This document shows positions 20,313 through 35,100 of a DNA stretch of 64,000 bases, in pieces. The notes under the pieces were generated by a model. That model worked only from the letters and a program-made list of their open reading frames with translations. It was not told the origin of the DNA and searched no databases. Location: NCBI RefSeq assembly GCF_018873765.1, contig NC_057919.1, forward strand, positions 24,530,698 through 24,594,697. Direction: 5' to 3'. The translations under genes were made by a program, and so were the position numbers. Source of the stretch: Telopea speciosissima (Eukaryota; Streptophyta; Magnoliopsida; Proteales; Proteaceae). Every line of letters starts with the position of its first letter. Position 1 is the first letter of the stretch.

Positions 20313-21494
20313 AGTCTCAAGCCATGGTTTTCAAATATCTCTCTTTCTATACTATATTACTTTTATGACCTTAATTCTGATCTCTCCCTCGATCTTGTGT
20401 TCTTTCCCTTTATACACCCTTGTAATAATCCATTTACTATGGATAGAAATTATGTAGCAAAGCCTGGCTCCTCATGCTATACCCTTCCCATAATATCAAA
20501 ATTTCTTATTTTGAAGGTTGATTCGAGATTCAATAGGTGCACCATTTTATGAAATTCAAGAGGAACTCAGACCACGGTTTTATGTATCAATATCTGATGC
20601 ATCAATATGTATCGTTATCGATTGTGATCGATATCGATACCTAATATGCATGTAGCGATTGAAACTAATTAAGAAGAGGGTAAAATCTAGTTGTAACTAA
20701 GGTTGGTGAAAACTGGAAAGTAATCGTAGTCTATAACACTTTTTTTTTTCTTCAATTAGGTCAATCCTATCATTTCACATAAATATTATATTAAATAATA
20801 TTCAATATTTTGAAAACTTTATTTTATCTTTACATAATTTCATTAAATTATTTTGGGAATAAGATAATGAACAATTAAATTACTAAAAGTTACGACTTCT
20901 TAGTTCACTATTTAGTTGACTTAATAAGAGAGATATATACTTTAAGGAAAAAGTTCTCCAAACAAGCAGGCACCAATGAGATGCGATAAAATGATATCGT
21001 ACTTATTTTTAAGGGCAGCAAGGTCATATCTTGAGAGAGAGGTGCTACCTCCATTACTCAAAGCACATTTTCCCTTAAAAAAAAAAAAAAAAAAAAAGAG
21101 TACATTTTCCCTTTGTTTTTACCGTAATTATTATTAAGATTTTGACTTTGATAAACTAATGTGAAAAGCTCACGAGGCACCTCATCACAAAGGGAACGGC
21201 ATTATAATATGTGAATTCCTATCAAAATTGAACGGCCCTTAAAGACTTGAGAAGGTGGTCATGATATGACCATCCATCGTGGAAATTAAAGTGGTTAATA
21301 GAAAATGAAAGTGGAGGTATTTTAGCCGTCGATTGGAATCCAACTAGAATCTTCCTTTTACGTGTACTTCCACAAGTTTCCGCGTCTTCTATGCTCTATC
21401 TTATATTGAGTCAAACTTCTTTTTTTGACTCTTCCTTAAAACCAAAGTTCCACTTCTCCTTTACTCATACTTTTAAAAACCTCAAATTACCCCT
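20313..21494. other. Intergenic, nothing recognised
   Basis: 3' flank of RING copy 3, then AT-rich sequence with a short TATCGATATCG-type repeat near 20570-20660 and a poly-A run at 21077-21098. No gene seen. Confidence 0.45.
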
Positions 21495-21503
21495 ATTATC
21501 TAA

Positions 21504-21663
21504 CGGACCAGTATCTACTCTATTTTCCCAAGTTCCTCTAATAGAGGGGGCAAAAATGATCACTCTACTTCTGTTCGAACATATTGCTCGGATGGGATCC
21601 ACCCCCTCTATTAGAGGAACTTGAGAATATAGAGCGGGTAAGAAATAGAACAGATAAAAATAC
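21504..21663. mobile_element. Hairpin element H7 with 9-bp target duplication
   Basis: The flanks ATTATCTAA (21495-21503) and ATTATCTAC (21664-21672) differ once. Stem: CAAGTTCCTCTAATAGAGGG pairs with CCCTCTATTAGAGGAACTTG. The core CAAAAATGATCACTCTAC...GCTCGGATGGGATCCACC aligns with H6 mainly through C-to-T and G-to-A changes. The right end inverted, GTATTTTTATCTG, resembles that of H2. Confidence 0.8.
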
Positions 21664-21672
21664 ATTATCTAC

Positions 21673-23193
21673 CCCTCTTTTGGAATTCTTCCTCCAACAA
21701 TTCAAGGCCCTGTATCACACCCCCTACCTTGCATCTTTGCCCACCCTTATCTCCCCTACTAGTGCCTATTAGGTCGTACATCAAGATTACTTATACGAAG
21801 TCATATTCAATTGGATAATTAAATTAATTATACACAAGTGCACCTTTGTTTTCATAATAACCACAAAGTAACAAAACTCATAATGGATAGATTATATTAT
21901 CTGTAGATCCCTCTATTTTACAACATCTCACAATGGACATTGGGACATGGAATTAAATTGCTGTCATGACTCTTGTTTATTGAACAATTAGTATAAAACA
22001 TCATGACCATTGATTGGACAATAAAATAATACAATTAAATATTTATAAAATAATTTAAAAGTATTTTTAAAACACTTTTTTAACCTTAACTCATTAGTAG
22101 TGATCTAGACAATCCTATTAATTAAAGATTGTTTATTTTTTTTAAAAGAAAAAATATCTATATCTGCCTTATATTTGTCCTATATTTCATCAAATTTATC
22201 AAAGTTTATTCTCTAACTCCCCCAAAAAGCAAACTTCCGAATCTTTTTTTACGCTGTTAATTCTAAATCCCTAAATTATCCCCCCTTCCAACACCTCGCC
22301 ACCCAACCCCACCCATCATCGTCCTTTACACCTTTGTTGCTATGAGCATTACAAATCAAATGTTTGGTGGATGATCAACCATTGTGAACACCACATCAAT
22401 CTTTCGAGCGACATCTACAGGGGAATTGGCGAGTTGGGTACCTCTCTCTCATGTAATCCTTGAGCTCTCTCAGGGGTTTAGGTGTAGACTGAGAAGGTAT
22501 ATATAACCAGCTGAATGCCACGATAAGCCATGTTAGAGCCCACAGCTCCAGTGTCGATCCAGCCCACACTGGCCTGAATGGTATTAATGGGTTTTGGGTA
22601 AGGAAATCTCCATAAATTCAAATAATGAAATTTTTTAGGGAAGAATTTCATATCCGAAAGCATGTTCCTATACCAGTGTGGGAGTCAATGGGAGTGCACG
22701 AGAAAACATCAATTGGGTATGCCTTTTGTTCCACTTAAATCCCTGAAAGTAACATGATAGTGTTCCTATTTTGCCAACCTGACTTGGGAGGGAGGATAAA
22801 GAAGGGTGTGGAAGAGAGAGAGAGAGAGAGAGAGAGAGGGGTCTAGCAGGCACGTAGAGAATGATATCGATTCCTGGTCAATCCTGTATCGATGGATTGG
22901 TACCGCTTAAGGTTAAAATTATATTAAAAAAAAAATCTGATTTTTTTGAAGACAACAAAGGTAAATCTGTCAGAGTGAGACTGACAGACCGATCCAAATC
23001 GATATCAGATTGGTATCGGTCCATACCGCACCAATTAAGGTTTTAAAACACAGAATTCAAGTTTGAATTTTCTGCACGTACGTGAACGAATCAACGAACC
23101 TCAAATCGATTTCTATCCTGTCTCTCTATTAAATCCGCCTCCTCCGGCTCTCCACTCTCCAAATCAATTATTAGTTTTCCCGTTCCAGATAAA
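21673..23193. other. Intergenic and upstream region of the dioxygenase gene
   Basis: No further gene seen. A (GA)n run lies near 22817-22838. A GGTATCGGT/ATCGAT-type repeat covers about 22860-23040. The promoter of the dioxygenase must lie here, but no convincing TATA box was identified. Confidence 0.4.
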
Positions 23194-26100
23194 ATGGAGA
23201 GCAACAATAATCCAACCACCACAGCTACTACTACTACTGATGAAGCTTTTCCTGCGTTTTCCAATGTTTCTGTTCTTAACTGTATTGATCTATTGACCTC
23301 CGACATTCAAAAATCTGTTTCCTTACTCAAACAGGTAAGGTTGAAACTAATCTTTTTCTTCTTTCCTTTTTAACCCCAATTCGTGGATTCCCCCCCCCCC
23401 CCCCTCTCTTATGGTGAAACGTTAGTTGTTTTGTTTTTTTAGTTCAACCTGTAACGAACATAAAAATCATAATTTTGTTATAGTTGCAGATTTTTCTGTG
23501 CGTTAATTTGAGTTATGTACTTGTCATTGCAGCAAATTTCGATAGTCGGTGTTAACAATTTTGGTAGACAGAAAAAAGTCAAGGGTTCTATTGTTTCCTA
23601 ACTAGTCACAGAAATCATCTTTTGTGCTTTCTTTTATATTATAGTGACTTATTCTTTTTTCTTGTTCATCAGGCATGCCTGGATTCTGGATTTTTCTATG
23701 TGATCAATCATGGAATCAGCCAGGATTTTATGGATGAGGTCTTCTCCCAAAGCAAAAAAATTTTTGACCTACCAATTAATGAGAAAATGAAGCTCCTGCG
23801 GAATGAGAAGAACCGAGGCTATACCCCAATTCTAGATGAATATCTTGATCCTGTTAATCAAGTAAATGGTTGGTTTACAAACACCTGTTAATTTTTTTCC
23901 TGGTCTGAGAAAATGAATTCAAACTAATGTCCAGAAAAGGGGGAATAAAGAAAAGGATAACACCATTTAATTGCTGGGTGCAACTCAGAGTTTTAACATT
24001 TCAAATATTTTCTGTTGTTCTGCTCTCCTTCCCTCTGGGTGGTTGAGCTGGGCTTACACATGTAAGGCTGTGACTTCATTCTTCTGGGTTTCTCTAAATG
24101 TTATTTTTGGTTTCGTATCTTTACAGTACTCAAATTATTAATCTTGGTCTTTGTTTTCTATACTGGAATTGGGTACTTAATGTTATTCTCTTTTCTGTTT
24201 CTTAGGAGATTACAAAGAGGGATATTATATTGGCATTGAAGTGCCGGAAGATGATCCAGAAGCAGAAAATCCATTTTATGGGCCAAACATCTGGCCTACA
24301 ACAGGTACACAGTATTTGTACCCTTATGAATCTTTATTTCTAACACTATTGAATGCAAAGATAATTCTTTTGGGAAATTTTCATTAACTTGCTAGATTAG
24401 ATTCTCTGACATGCATATTTCTTTGTTTTTCTCATCCTTTACTGGTAATCAAGTTGAATGATGGATTTTTTGATGATCCTGAATTTTTATTAACCACTAC
24501 TAAAATATTTGATGCCTTGAAGATCTGTTACCTAGATGGAGGCACACTATGGAGAAATATCACCAAGAGGCACTGTAAGTTCTTCATTGAGTCAGCTAGC
24601 AGATTTTATTTTTCAAAATACAAGTACATATAATTTCTAACATGCATGTACTTCTTTATAATCCATTTTGTCCATTATGCAAGAAGAATTAGTTCCCACT
24701 TTTATGTGGGATGTATTTGTGGACCTTTTTTTTTTTTTTTTTGCAACTAGTACAGGTTTTGTTGGTCATTAGGTTTTGTTATATAGTATGCAAGCATGTG
24801 GGGTTCAGTTTTGAATGATTTCGAATTTTAATGAGACATACATGGAATCATTGATTTCTCTTTGATGTTTCTCATCTCTCTTCTATTTTCATCCAGTGAG
24901 GTGGCAAAAAAAGTAGCCAGGATTATAGCTCTTGCACTTGATCTGGATGCTGATTTCTTTGACAAGCCAGAAATTGCCGGCAAGCCTATTGCAACATTAC
25001 GCTTGCTACATTATGAAGGTTTGGAACGAGTTATGGGTTATGCTTTTCCTCATGGAATTGTTCCCTTTTATGGTTGATGCAACTTTTCTTTTTTGACAAA
25101 ATCTTTTTTATTTTTATTCACCACCTAGGTAGAGTTTCCAATCCGTTGGAGGGAATTTATGGAGCTGGTGCTCACTCTGATTTTGGTTTTATCACTCTCT
25201 TGGCAACAGATGAAGTCGTAGGCCTTCAAGTATGATCAAAGCTAAAACAAGTACCTCTTTTATATTAATTATATTACTATCTAACTTTATATTTTGAATA
25301 ACTGCAACAGAGTTTGCCATTTCCGGAATACTTTGCAGATATGCAAGGATAGGCATGCTAACCCACAGATATGGGAATATGTGTCACCACTTAAAGGGTA
25401 AGTGTTAGACCTATCTTAGGACCTAATTTTTATAGTCTGAAAACTGTTTACGTCTTCAGGTTTCTTTCTACTTTATTTTTTTTTTAGATGTCTTAAAGTT
25501 TAGTCCAATTTGCATGCTCTTTGTTCTGTTTGAGCATGAACCTAAAGTTTTGGTTGCTTGATTCTATAGTTAGACCAAACCTGAGGTGAAACAACATTTG
25601 ACATTTTGTTTATTATATGTATTATTTTATTTTTAACTTTTCTTCATTGTCCTACATAATCAGGTAGTGTATTCAATGAACGAAAGTGATTAATTTATAT
25701 TATTGAACTTATACTGTGACTTATGTGGGCCACCCAAACAGATGGGTTAGGCATAAGCCTGACTACCTGAAGCAGCCTGGCTCAGCCTGCCTTTACCTGC
25801 TCCTGTCTGATTGCCACCCTTATTCATAACCCAGTTTAATGACAACCAAATTTGTTTCTTAGGCTGCAAAGATATTTTCAGATAATTCTATTACACTTTT
25901 CTACAATTTTTTTTTGTTGTTATTTTATAAGATATTATTAACTTTAAGAACTTGAATGGAGTTGAATGGAAAAACAGGATCCATGTAACTGACACCTATT
26001 TAGTTGGGTAGCCTTAGTTGAGTTGATTTATATTAACTTTAAGAACTCTTTGACTTTTCCTTGCTGATAATATTATTGCTCTATCACTTCTTCCCCAAAC

Positions 26101-29100
26101 ACATTATTCTTATTTCCTTCACTGTCCTTGATGGAGGGCCAAAGAGAGAAGGGAAAACTTCTGAGATGGAACTCAGAGTTGCAGGGAGGAAGAAAGTCAA
26201 GCACTCACAGATCTTGTCAGAAACCAACGAAGCAATTCATTCTCTTTTCAAATCTGACCTTTTTGTTGGGTACATGCAAGTATATAAAGAGGAAAACAAA
26301 GACTCCTAACTAGACTCTAAAACTGAAACTAACTTGTAATCAAACTCTATCTCCTATTCCTACGTATCCAACTCAAACAAAAACATGATAAAAGACATAA
26401 AGACTAAGTAAACTACTACTAGATCTTATTAGCCCAAAAATCCTAGTTGGGCTGGTTCAATCTGGTTTAGGTTTCCAAAGCAGTCATGCTGGTCCATTAG
26501 TCCTCTGCTATGGCCTATTTTTTCCCCTGACACTCTTTAAGCAATGAAGTCAATAAAGACATGCATAAATCCCGCCCCCCCCTTCTCTCTTGCCCTTTAG
26601 CCACTTCTACCTAATATATCATTAACTACCCTTTTCAACTATCTCATTGTCCTATTCTCCTTCTGATAATCGTCATAATTATCTCCTGATTCCTTGAGTA
26701 CAAGTCAAAATCTGGTCACTTCTTCTCTAATTTTTTCCTCAAATATATAACCACTGATAGAACCTCCTTGTTTCTCCTTCTTGCCCACTTTTTTCTGGTC
26801 TTTTCTTGATTTATGCTTGGGTTGTCAGTAGACATGAGTATTAGAGTAAAGGCTTTGGGGTTCTACCAGAAAACCCAGGGACTGTAGAAGATACTGAAAC
26901 CAAGTGATTGTCATAGAATATTCGACCTCTTTTTGTTCTAAACTTGATTCTTGTTCCAGTGCCAACTTTGTAATTAATATAATATGAAGATGGGGTTGGA
27001 AAATAGATAAAACTAGAGTCTTCTTTGGGCCTACTGGGTCCTTGTTTCCAAGATTAGGGTAAGGCCTCTGCTAGTCTAGTGGGCACCTGTATCCAAGGTT
27101 AGAATCTGTAGCAGAAATTCTTCCTTGTGGTTTCTGTGTCGGGCATACAAGTTATTGGTGGATTATTTGTTGATGATGTAAGCATATTTAAATCTCAACT
27201 ATATAATGTAAGTTAGCTTGAGTAACTTCAGTTGTATGCTTTTGCTAATGTGGCTTCTATGGATCTTCTACCTGTGGTTATGATCTTTGATAGAAACGCT
27301 TCCTCGTGTTTTCTGGGCAAATATGCTACATTTTCGAACCATTATTGATAATTCCGAATACAGTATTTCAGTGTATATTTTGTCTTTTGTGGTCATTATG
27401 CTTCTATATTCCCTCATGTATTTTGAAATATACGAATGAATTCTTATATTTGCCATCAGTTTCCCCCTTTTTTTTTTGCCTCCCCCCCCCCCCCCCCCCG
27501 GGTGATATTCTCTGCTATAACATCTCTCTCTCTTTTTTTAACTTCAGTGCATTTATTGTAAATCTTGGTGACATGTTGGAGCGTTGGAGCAATTGTTTTT
27601 TCAGGTATGCCTATTTTTTAGTGATTACTGCATTCTGAATTGGAGCTCTGGCCAATTCCGATAGAATATGAAAATGTTGTTCCTTAGGGATGCAAGTTGG
27701 GGCAAACAACTATAAGAATTGAATAGGAAATGATTCAGAAGTAAAAACACCTCTCTCTCTCTCTCTCCTCTTTATTATCTCCAGCCATCTATCTGTCTCT
27801 TTATGCATTGGTGTAGTCTTCTGTTTTTTGGATGAACTGGATCATCCAGCATCCAGGTTTAGAGAACCATGGATGGAGGAGTTAAAAGAGCACTTTTGCT
27901 GTTGAGTTTTCTTGCTAAAGTACTTATGAGGTATATATATGTTAGGCTGCACAAAATACCCCCCCCTCCAGGTAAAAAAAAGAGAGTGATGAGAAGAAGA
28001 TTAGGTAATGTATCCAGCAACTTAGCCAATAACAGTTACTGAATTGATGCCATTGTCATGAATGCCAAGTCAGGAAACTTGCTGGGTCCATGCGAGGACA
28101 CTGCACCTATTTCACCGGTCAAGTTTCGACCCAAAATGTTCATGCCATAGGAATCAAAAAGTTTTTCGAAGTCCCTGAGGGGGCTGATAAGCATCATGAT
28201 TATTAGTGAATTGCTGTCATTGTCATGAATACCCCATCAGCAAATCTGTGTGGGTCCATGTTGTTAAGGATGTCGATTAGATTTAGTAGTCTGGGGGGTG
28301 TTTGGTTTGATTTCTGTCTTATTTATGTTTAGTTTGTTGAAAACTAGGGGTATTTTAGTCTTATATTTTGGTTGTTTGGGGTTTTCTGTTATTTTACATC
28401 AGTTCTGTCCTTAGTTTGTAAGGTTGTAATAAGTAAGGGGTTAGGGATAATTTCATATATCCCTAACTACCTAACTTTCTATTTTGTCTAAAGTTATTAT
28501 CTATTGAGAGGCAGCCTGCGTGAAGGAATTCTGAAAAACCTATCGCAGGCTGCTCTCCTCTCTTGCGGCAACTTCTTCTCCCTCTCCTTCTTCTTCTTCT
28601 TTCATCTTTCTTCCTTCACCCCTGATGTGATTAGTTTAATTCTGATTTGCAACATGGTGTCAGAGCGATACTAATCAGTCAAGGGTTCTTCAATCCCATT
28701 CTTCTGGTTTTCTCGTTCGGTTTCCAGGTTTTTTTTTTTTTTTTTGTGTGCAGCCACCGATTGCTGCTCTGGTTTGCTATGGATTAAAGCCTCCTTATTA
28801 ATGAATGGAGGGCTGTTTTTGATCTCTCTCGATGGAGTTTGGTTACTGATGGGAAGACAACCTTGTAGAATGGATCAGGAATTGTTTCTGCTGAATATTT
28901 TTTGTCTCTCTTGATGGTGTGATGGTTCTTATTATCACTGGGTGCTAATGGCATGTGGTTCCTATGCCAATCTTGTTCTTTATGATCTTCTTTGAGGTGG
29001 TTTTCATGCTGGTTTGAAGATTCTATCAACTTCTCTCTCTGTTCTTCATATTGGAGAAATCGATCTCAACTGATGTTTTGCTCTCCATATCAATTTTGGT

Positions 29101-32100
29101 TTCCCTTTTTGGTGAGAATCGATTGTTGCTGCTGGCTGTGTGAATGTGGAGGATTCTTCTACTGTGGTTGCCACTCTTCTGATCTGGTGACCTCCTTCTG
29201 TTATTCTTCAAGGTTTTGCTATCTTGGTGATGTTCTTCCCCAAATCCTTTTAGTTATTTACTACACTTGCTGGCTTGCTTTGTGTGGTTGGTGCTCACCT
29301 ACTGCTGGGTCATCATTCCTGCAAATTTTTTTTTTTTTGCACCTGATTTGTTATTGTTGCTGCTGTCTACTGCTTTTGTCCATATTAATTGTTTATTATG
29401 GGTGACTCTAAGTCTACTACCTCTGCTGTTCCTCCTTCTTCTGATAATGTGAATGTGACAATTACCTCCATCAAGCTCAAGGAGAGCTCGAATTATTTGT
29501 TATGGGCACAGGCTGTGAAAGTGTATATCATGGCCAAGGATAAGCTTCAATATATTACCTCTGATCCACCTTCCTCCACTGACAGCACTTACAGTGAATG
29601 GAAAAAGGAGAATGCCATCACTCTCATCTGGCTATGGAATAGCATGGAACCAGATATAGCCGCCAACGTTATGTTTCACACTACGGCCAAAGGTATTTGG
29701 GATGATCTGCAAGATACTTATTCTCAGGATAAAAGTATGAACCGTGTATACGATTGTTATGAAAAACTGTTCCAGCTCCAGCAATCTTCTAAGTCTCTTC
29801 AAGAGTACTATTGTTCTTTTAAGGGCCTGGTTGAGGAGTTGAATGTATTTCCGCCTCTTACTACTGATATTGACAAATTAAAAGCCCAACGTAACGAGTT
29901 CTTTGTCTCCAAATTTCTTGCTGGGTTAAGTTCTGATCTGAAGGCTGTGAAGGGCCATTTATTGGCTGGTGAGACAGTCCCTACACTGGCTGATACCTTC
30001 TCTCGTCTCCAGCGTATTGCTGCTCCTATCAAGGCTGATTCCTCCTCTAAGGATAACTCTGCTTTTACTGCTGGTCGTGGTCGTGGACGAGGCCGTGGCA
30101 CATGGGGAGGTCATGGTGGTGGTGGTGGTTGTAGTACTGGTGGTCCTTTAGGTGATCGCTCTACTCGACGGTGCACTCATTGTGGTAAATCTGGTCATAC
30201 TGTTGACTATTGTTGGGATAAGCATGGCAAACCAGATTGGGCAACCCAATCAGCCAATCATGCAGTATCTGATGAGAGTGCTGATATTGTGACCACTGGT
30301 GATTCTCAATCGGGTTCTACTACAGGTGGCAGTTCGTCTAGCACTACTCATCGTGATGAGCTTTCTCAGATATTACGGAGGTTACAAACTCTTGAGGCAT
30401 CCAGTAGCGCATCCTCCATACCTTCCTCTTCCGCTGCTACCCTTGCTCATGCAGGTACATCTGCTTTCTTCTCCACTACTTCTCCCTGAATTATTGACTC
30501 TGGAGCTTCTGCTCATATGACTGGTGAGTCTACCTTGTTTACGTCCTTTTCGAATAACTTGGATTCTTCATCTGTCATATTAGCTATTGGGTCTGCTGCT
30601 CCTGTTACTGGATCTGGTACAGTCACTCCCACCTCTTCTATTAGTCTTTCCTCTGTGTTGCATATTCCTTAGTTTCCATTGAGTCTTCTTTACGTTAGTC
30701 ACTTACTAAAACTTTACAATCGTTACGTGACATTTTTCCTACTCATTGTGTTTTTCGGGATCTTCACACGAGGAAGACGATTGGTGGAGGGCATGAAAAG
30801 GATGGGCTATACTATCTTACCCGTGGTGCTACTTCTTACTTTCTTTCGTTGCTGCGTCTGTTGGTGGGGTGACTCCTTCCAATGGCATTGTCGTTTGGGT
30901 CATTTATCTTTAGCTAGGTTACAGTTATTATTTCCGTCTTTTAAGTCTGTGTCTAGGATAGAGTGTGAAGCCTGCGAGTTGGGGAAACACCACCGTGTGT
31001 CTTTCCCTTCTCGATCTGTGGCTCGTAGTTCGTCTTTATTTGCTTTAGTCCATTCGGACATCTGGGGTACCTGTCGTGTCAAGAATAAACGTGGTTTTAT
31101 GTATTTTGTCACATTCGTGGACGATCATTCCCGTCTTACCTTGTTGTATCTCCTGAAGGATCGTTCCGAGTTTTTATTTGTATTCCAAGAATTTTATAAT
31201 GAAATAAAAACTCAGTTTGGTGTGTCTATTAAAGTTTTTCGTTCTGATAATGCATTAGAATATGTACAAAATGAAATTTCTGATTTTTGTATTGCCCGTG
31301 GCATGATTCATCAGACTAGTTGTTCCTACACTCCACAAGAAAATGGAGTGGCTGAACGCAAAAATAGGCATCTTCTTGAGGTAGCTCGTGCTATCATGTT
31401 CCATATGCATGTTCCAAAGCTTTTTTGGTGTGAGAGTGTGTTGACTGCATGTTATTTGATTAATCGCATGCCGCCTTCTATTCTTGCCGATAGGTCCCCT
31501 TTTTCCATTGTTTTTCCGGGCATTCCCGCTTTCGCTTTGGCCCCTCGTGTTTTTGGATGTGTGCTTTGTGCAGAACTTACATGTCTCCACTGACAAGTTT
31601 GCACCTAGGTCTACCAAGTGTATTTTCCTAGGTTATTCTCGTACCCAGAAAGGGTACAAGTGTTATGACCCTGTCTCTTCCACATATTTTGTGAGTGCTG
31701 ATGTTACCTTCTTTGAGGGAAGTTCTTTCTTTTCTCAATCTTCGTTGTCCTCTGAGGACGAGTGGCATCCTGTTGTGCCACCTCCTATTCCTACCTTAGT
31801 ACCGTTTTCCCCTCCTTTGCAGGTGTATCAGCGTCGGGACAAGACAGCAGCTCCGTGTGAGATTCCTACTGTTCCAGTGGTTTCTGCCCCTCCACTTGCG
31901 TCCTCCTCTGGTGAAGCTCCGTCTGCTTCCTCATCTGATAACTTACCTGTTGCCTTGCGGAAAGGTACACGTTCCTGTACACAGAAGTCTAATATTGTGT
32001 ACCCCATTGACAATTTTGTATCCTTATCTCATCTACCGCCTTTGGTCCATAATTTTGCCTTGTCGTTATCCGCTTCTACTGTGCCTAAAAGTCACACTGA

Positions 32101-35100
32101 GGCCCTTCATCTTCCTGGTTGGAAGGATGCCATGGATGCTGAAATGGATGCCCTGTTGACCCGTAACACCTGGACACTTGTTGATTTGCCACCTGGTAAG
32201 GACCTTGTCAAGTGTCGCTGGGTTTACACTATTAAGTATCTTCCTGATGGTTTTGTTGAGTGGCTCAAAGCCCGTCTAGTTGCCAAGGGATATACCCAGA
32301 CCTATGGAGTTGATTATTTTGAGACGTTCTCTCCTGTTGCCCGACTGAATTCGGTGCACTTACTTATTTCCTTGGCGGTGAATTTTGGTTGGCCATTATA
32401 TCAGCTTGACATTAAAAATGCCTTTTTGTATGGTGACTTACAAGAGGAGGTTTATATGGAGCAACCTCCGGGGTATGTTGCTCAGGGGGAGGATCGTACA
32501 CGGGTTTGTAAGCTACAGAAGGCTATCTATGGTCTCAAACAGTCGCCCAGAGCGTGGTTTGAGAAATTCAGTGCTACACCCTACAGTGATGTCTTGTGGC
32601 TTTTCACAGTGTTATTCCGACCACGCGGTGTTTGTCCGCCGCCGGGATGGTAAGGTGATTGTCTTGGTCGTTTATGTAGACGATATTATTATTTCTGGTG
32701 ATGATGAGGCTGGTATTGCAGAGGTAAAAACATATTTATAGCGGCATTTTCAGACCAAGGATCTAGGTAATCTTCACTATTTTGTTGGCATCGAAGTTGT
32801 GAGAAGTAGGAAAGGTGTCAGTTTATCTCAAAGGAAATATGTATTGGACCTTCTGTCTGACACTGGCATGCTTGCCTCAAAGCCAGTGGATGTTCCTATG
32901 GATCCTCATCAGAAATTTGGAGTAGATGATGGTGATCTCCTTAAAGACGTGCACCAGTACAGAAGTTTGGTTGGGAAGCTAATCTATCTTACAGTTACCA
33001 GACCAGACATTTCCTTTGCAGTGGGTGTCCTTAGTCAGTTTATGCAGTCTCCTCGGAAGGCTCATTGGGATGGAGTTGTTCGTGTTCTTCGCTATTTGAA
33101 GGGTGCTCCTGGTAAAGGGTTGATTTATCGCCCTCATAGGCATATGGATCTTGTTGCTTTTTCAGATGCTGACTGGGCTGGTTCGGCCAGTGATCGTCGC
33201 TCGACTACATGGTATTGTACTTTTGTTGGGGGTAATCTGGTTACGTGGCGTAGTAAGAAACAGACTATAATTGCCAGGTTGAGTGCTGAAGCGGAATACA
33301 GAGCTATGGCTCACACTACTGCAGAGTTGATGTGGCTCAGGTCTTTTCTTCTTGAGATGGGTTTATCTGTGTCGGTGCCTATGAAGATGTATTGTGATAA
33401 CCAGGCAGCTATATACATTGCGAGCAATCCAGTCTATCATGAATGGACCAAACATATTGAAGTGGACTGTCACTTTGTTCGAGATGCTGTGTTAAAAAAA
33501 CTTGTTGAGACCCCATTTGTTTCATCCTTGAATCAATTGGCAGATATGTTCACCAAGTCACTTTTTGCTCCTAGTTTTCGCACCTGTTGTAACAAGCTGA
33601 GCATGGGAGACCTCTATGCTCCAGCTTGAGGGGGAGTGTTGAAAACTAGGGGTATTTTAGTCTTATATTTTGGTTGTTTGGGGTTTTCTGTTATTTTACA
33701 TCAGTTCTGTCCTTAGTTTATAAGGTCGTAATAAGTAAGGGGTTAGGGGTAATTTCATATATCCCTAACTACCTAACTTTCTATTTTGTCTAAAGTTATT
33801 ATATATTGAGAGGTAGCCTGCGTGAAGGAATTCTGAAAAACCTATCGCAGGCTGCTCTCCTCTCTTGCGGCAACTTCTTCTCCCTCTCCTTCTTCTTCTT
33901 TCATCTTTCTTCTTCACCCCTGATGTGATTAGTTTAATTCTGATTGCAACATAGTTTTTTTTCTATATTAAGGGTAGTTCAGGTATTTACTCTTGTAATG
34001 TGTTTTAGTCAATATAAGTAATATTGTCCCCCTCACGATTCAATTAATTAGAATCGTGAGGGAGTTTTCCTGGTTCTCTCTATCGATGTCTCTTCTCCAT
34101 CTTTCTCTTCTCTTCTCCTTCTCCATCTTCTCCCCTCTTCTTCTCTACTGGTCACGATTGCAGGTCTGCACTCTCACATGGTATCAGAGCAGCAATTCTG
34201 ATCCACGATCTGCTCCTCTCCTGCAGTTTTGAAGATTTTCTGTGTTCTCTCTTATCGTGGTCCACAGCAACCATATGCTGCCTTATATTGCCTGAACCCT
34301 AGTCATATTATGATGAAGGACTAGGGTTCCCTGTTGTGCTACTGTTTGGCTGTCTGCAAGTTTGATGGTTGAAGTGTTTTCTACCCCAGCCTGAAATCGA
34401 TTTTCCAAAAACCCTGTGGAAATCGATTTTGCTTCTCCTGGATTTTTCTTATCTCTACATTAGCTGCTGGTCTGGGGTTTTATTCTCTGTTGTTGGTGAT
34501 TATTTGGCCATAAATTGGTCTCCTTTTTGGCTGCTGCTCTCAAGGTTATCGGGTCCTCTGTTTTTCTGCCCTATTTTGGTTTTTTTTGGCTGAAATCGAT
34601 TTGTTTTGGCCTGTCCTATTTGTTGGCTGCATCTGTCCAAGCTTTGAGATAACATCTACTTGGTTATCATGGCTGATTCTAAGCCTCCTACAGATCACTT
34701 TAATGTTCAGATTACTACCATCAAGTTGAATGGGTGCTTCGAACTATCTTCTTTGGTCTCAAGCCTTTGAGGTATAAGTTACTGCTCGCCGGAAGATGTC
34801 TTACCTTACTATGACTCCTCCAGCCTCTACTGATGATAACTATGAAGATTGGAAGGCTGAGAATGCAACCGTCCTCTGCTGGCTTTGGAATAGCATGGAG
34901 CCCTCCATAGCCTCAAACGTGATGTTTCATAAAACTACCAAGGGTGTTTGGGAAGAACTCAAGGAGAGCTATTCTCAAGACACTAATCTTTCACGGATTT
35001 ACGATTTGTATGAAAAGTTTTTCTCCAAGCAAGAGGGAAAATCGCTTGGCGAATACTACAGCTCTTTGAAGGGCATTTGGGAGGAACTCAATGTGTACCA

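Larger units (their letters stand above)
28335..33951 (+). mobile_element. Copia element 1 (younger, nested)
   Basis: Complete 5.6-kb Ty1/copia retrotransposon inserted into the 5' LTR of copia element 2. LTRs are at 28335-28654 and 33637-33951; the target duplication TAGTT lies at 28330-28334 and 33952-33956. Primer binding site TGGTGTCAGAGC at 28655; purine tract just before 33637. By eye the LTRs differ at 5 positions and 3 small indels. The domain order gag, protease, integrase, reverse transcriptase, RNase H is that of copia. Internal stops make it non-autonomous. Confidence 0.95.

Noticed and set aside
29267..29452. Extra frames in the copia leader and in the gag region on other frames
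   Set aside because: They overlap the gag frame or untranslated leader and contain no domain.
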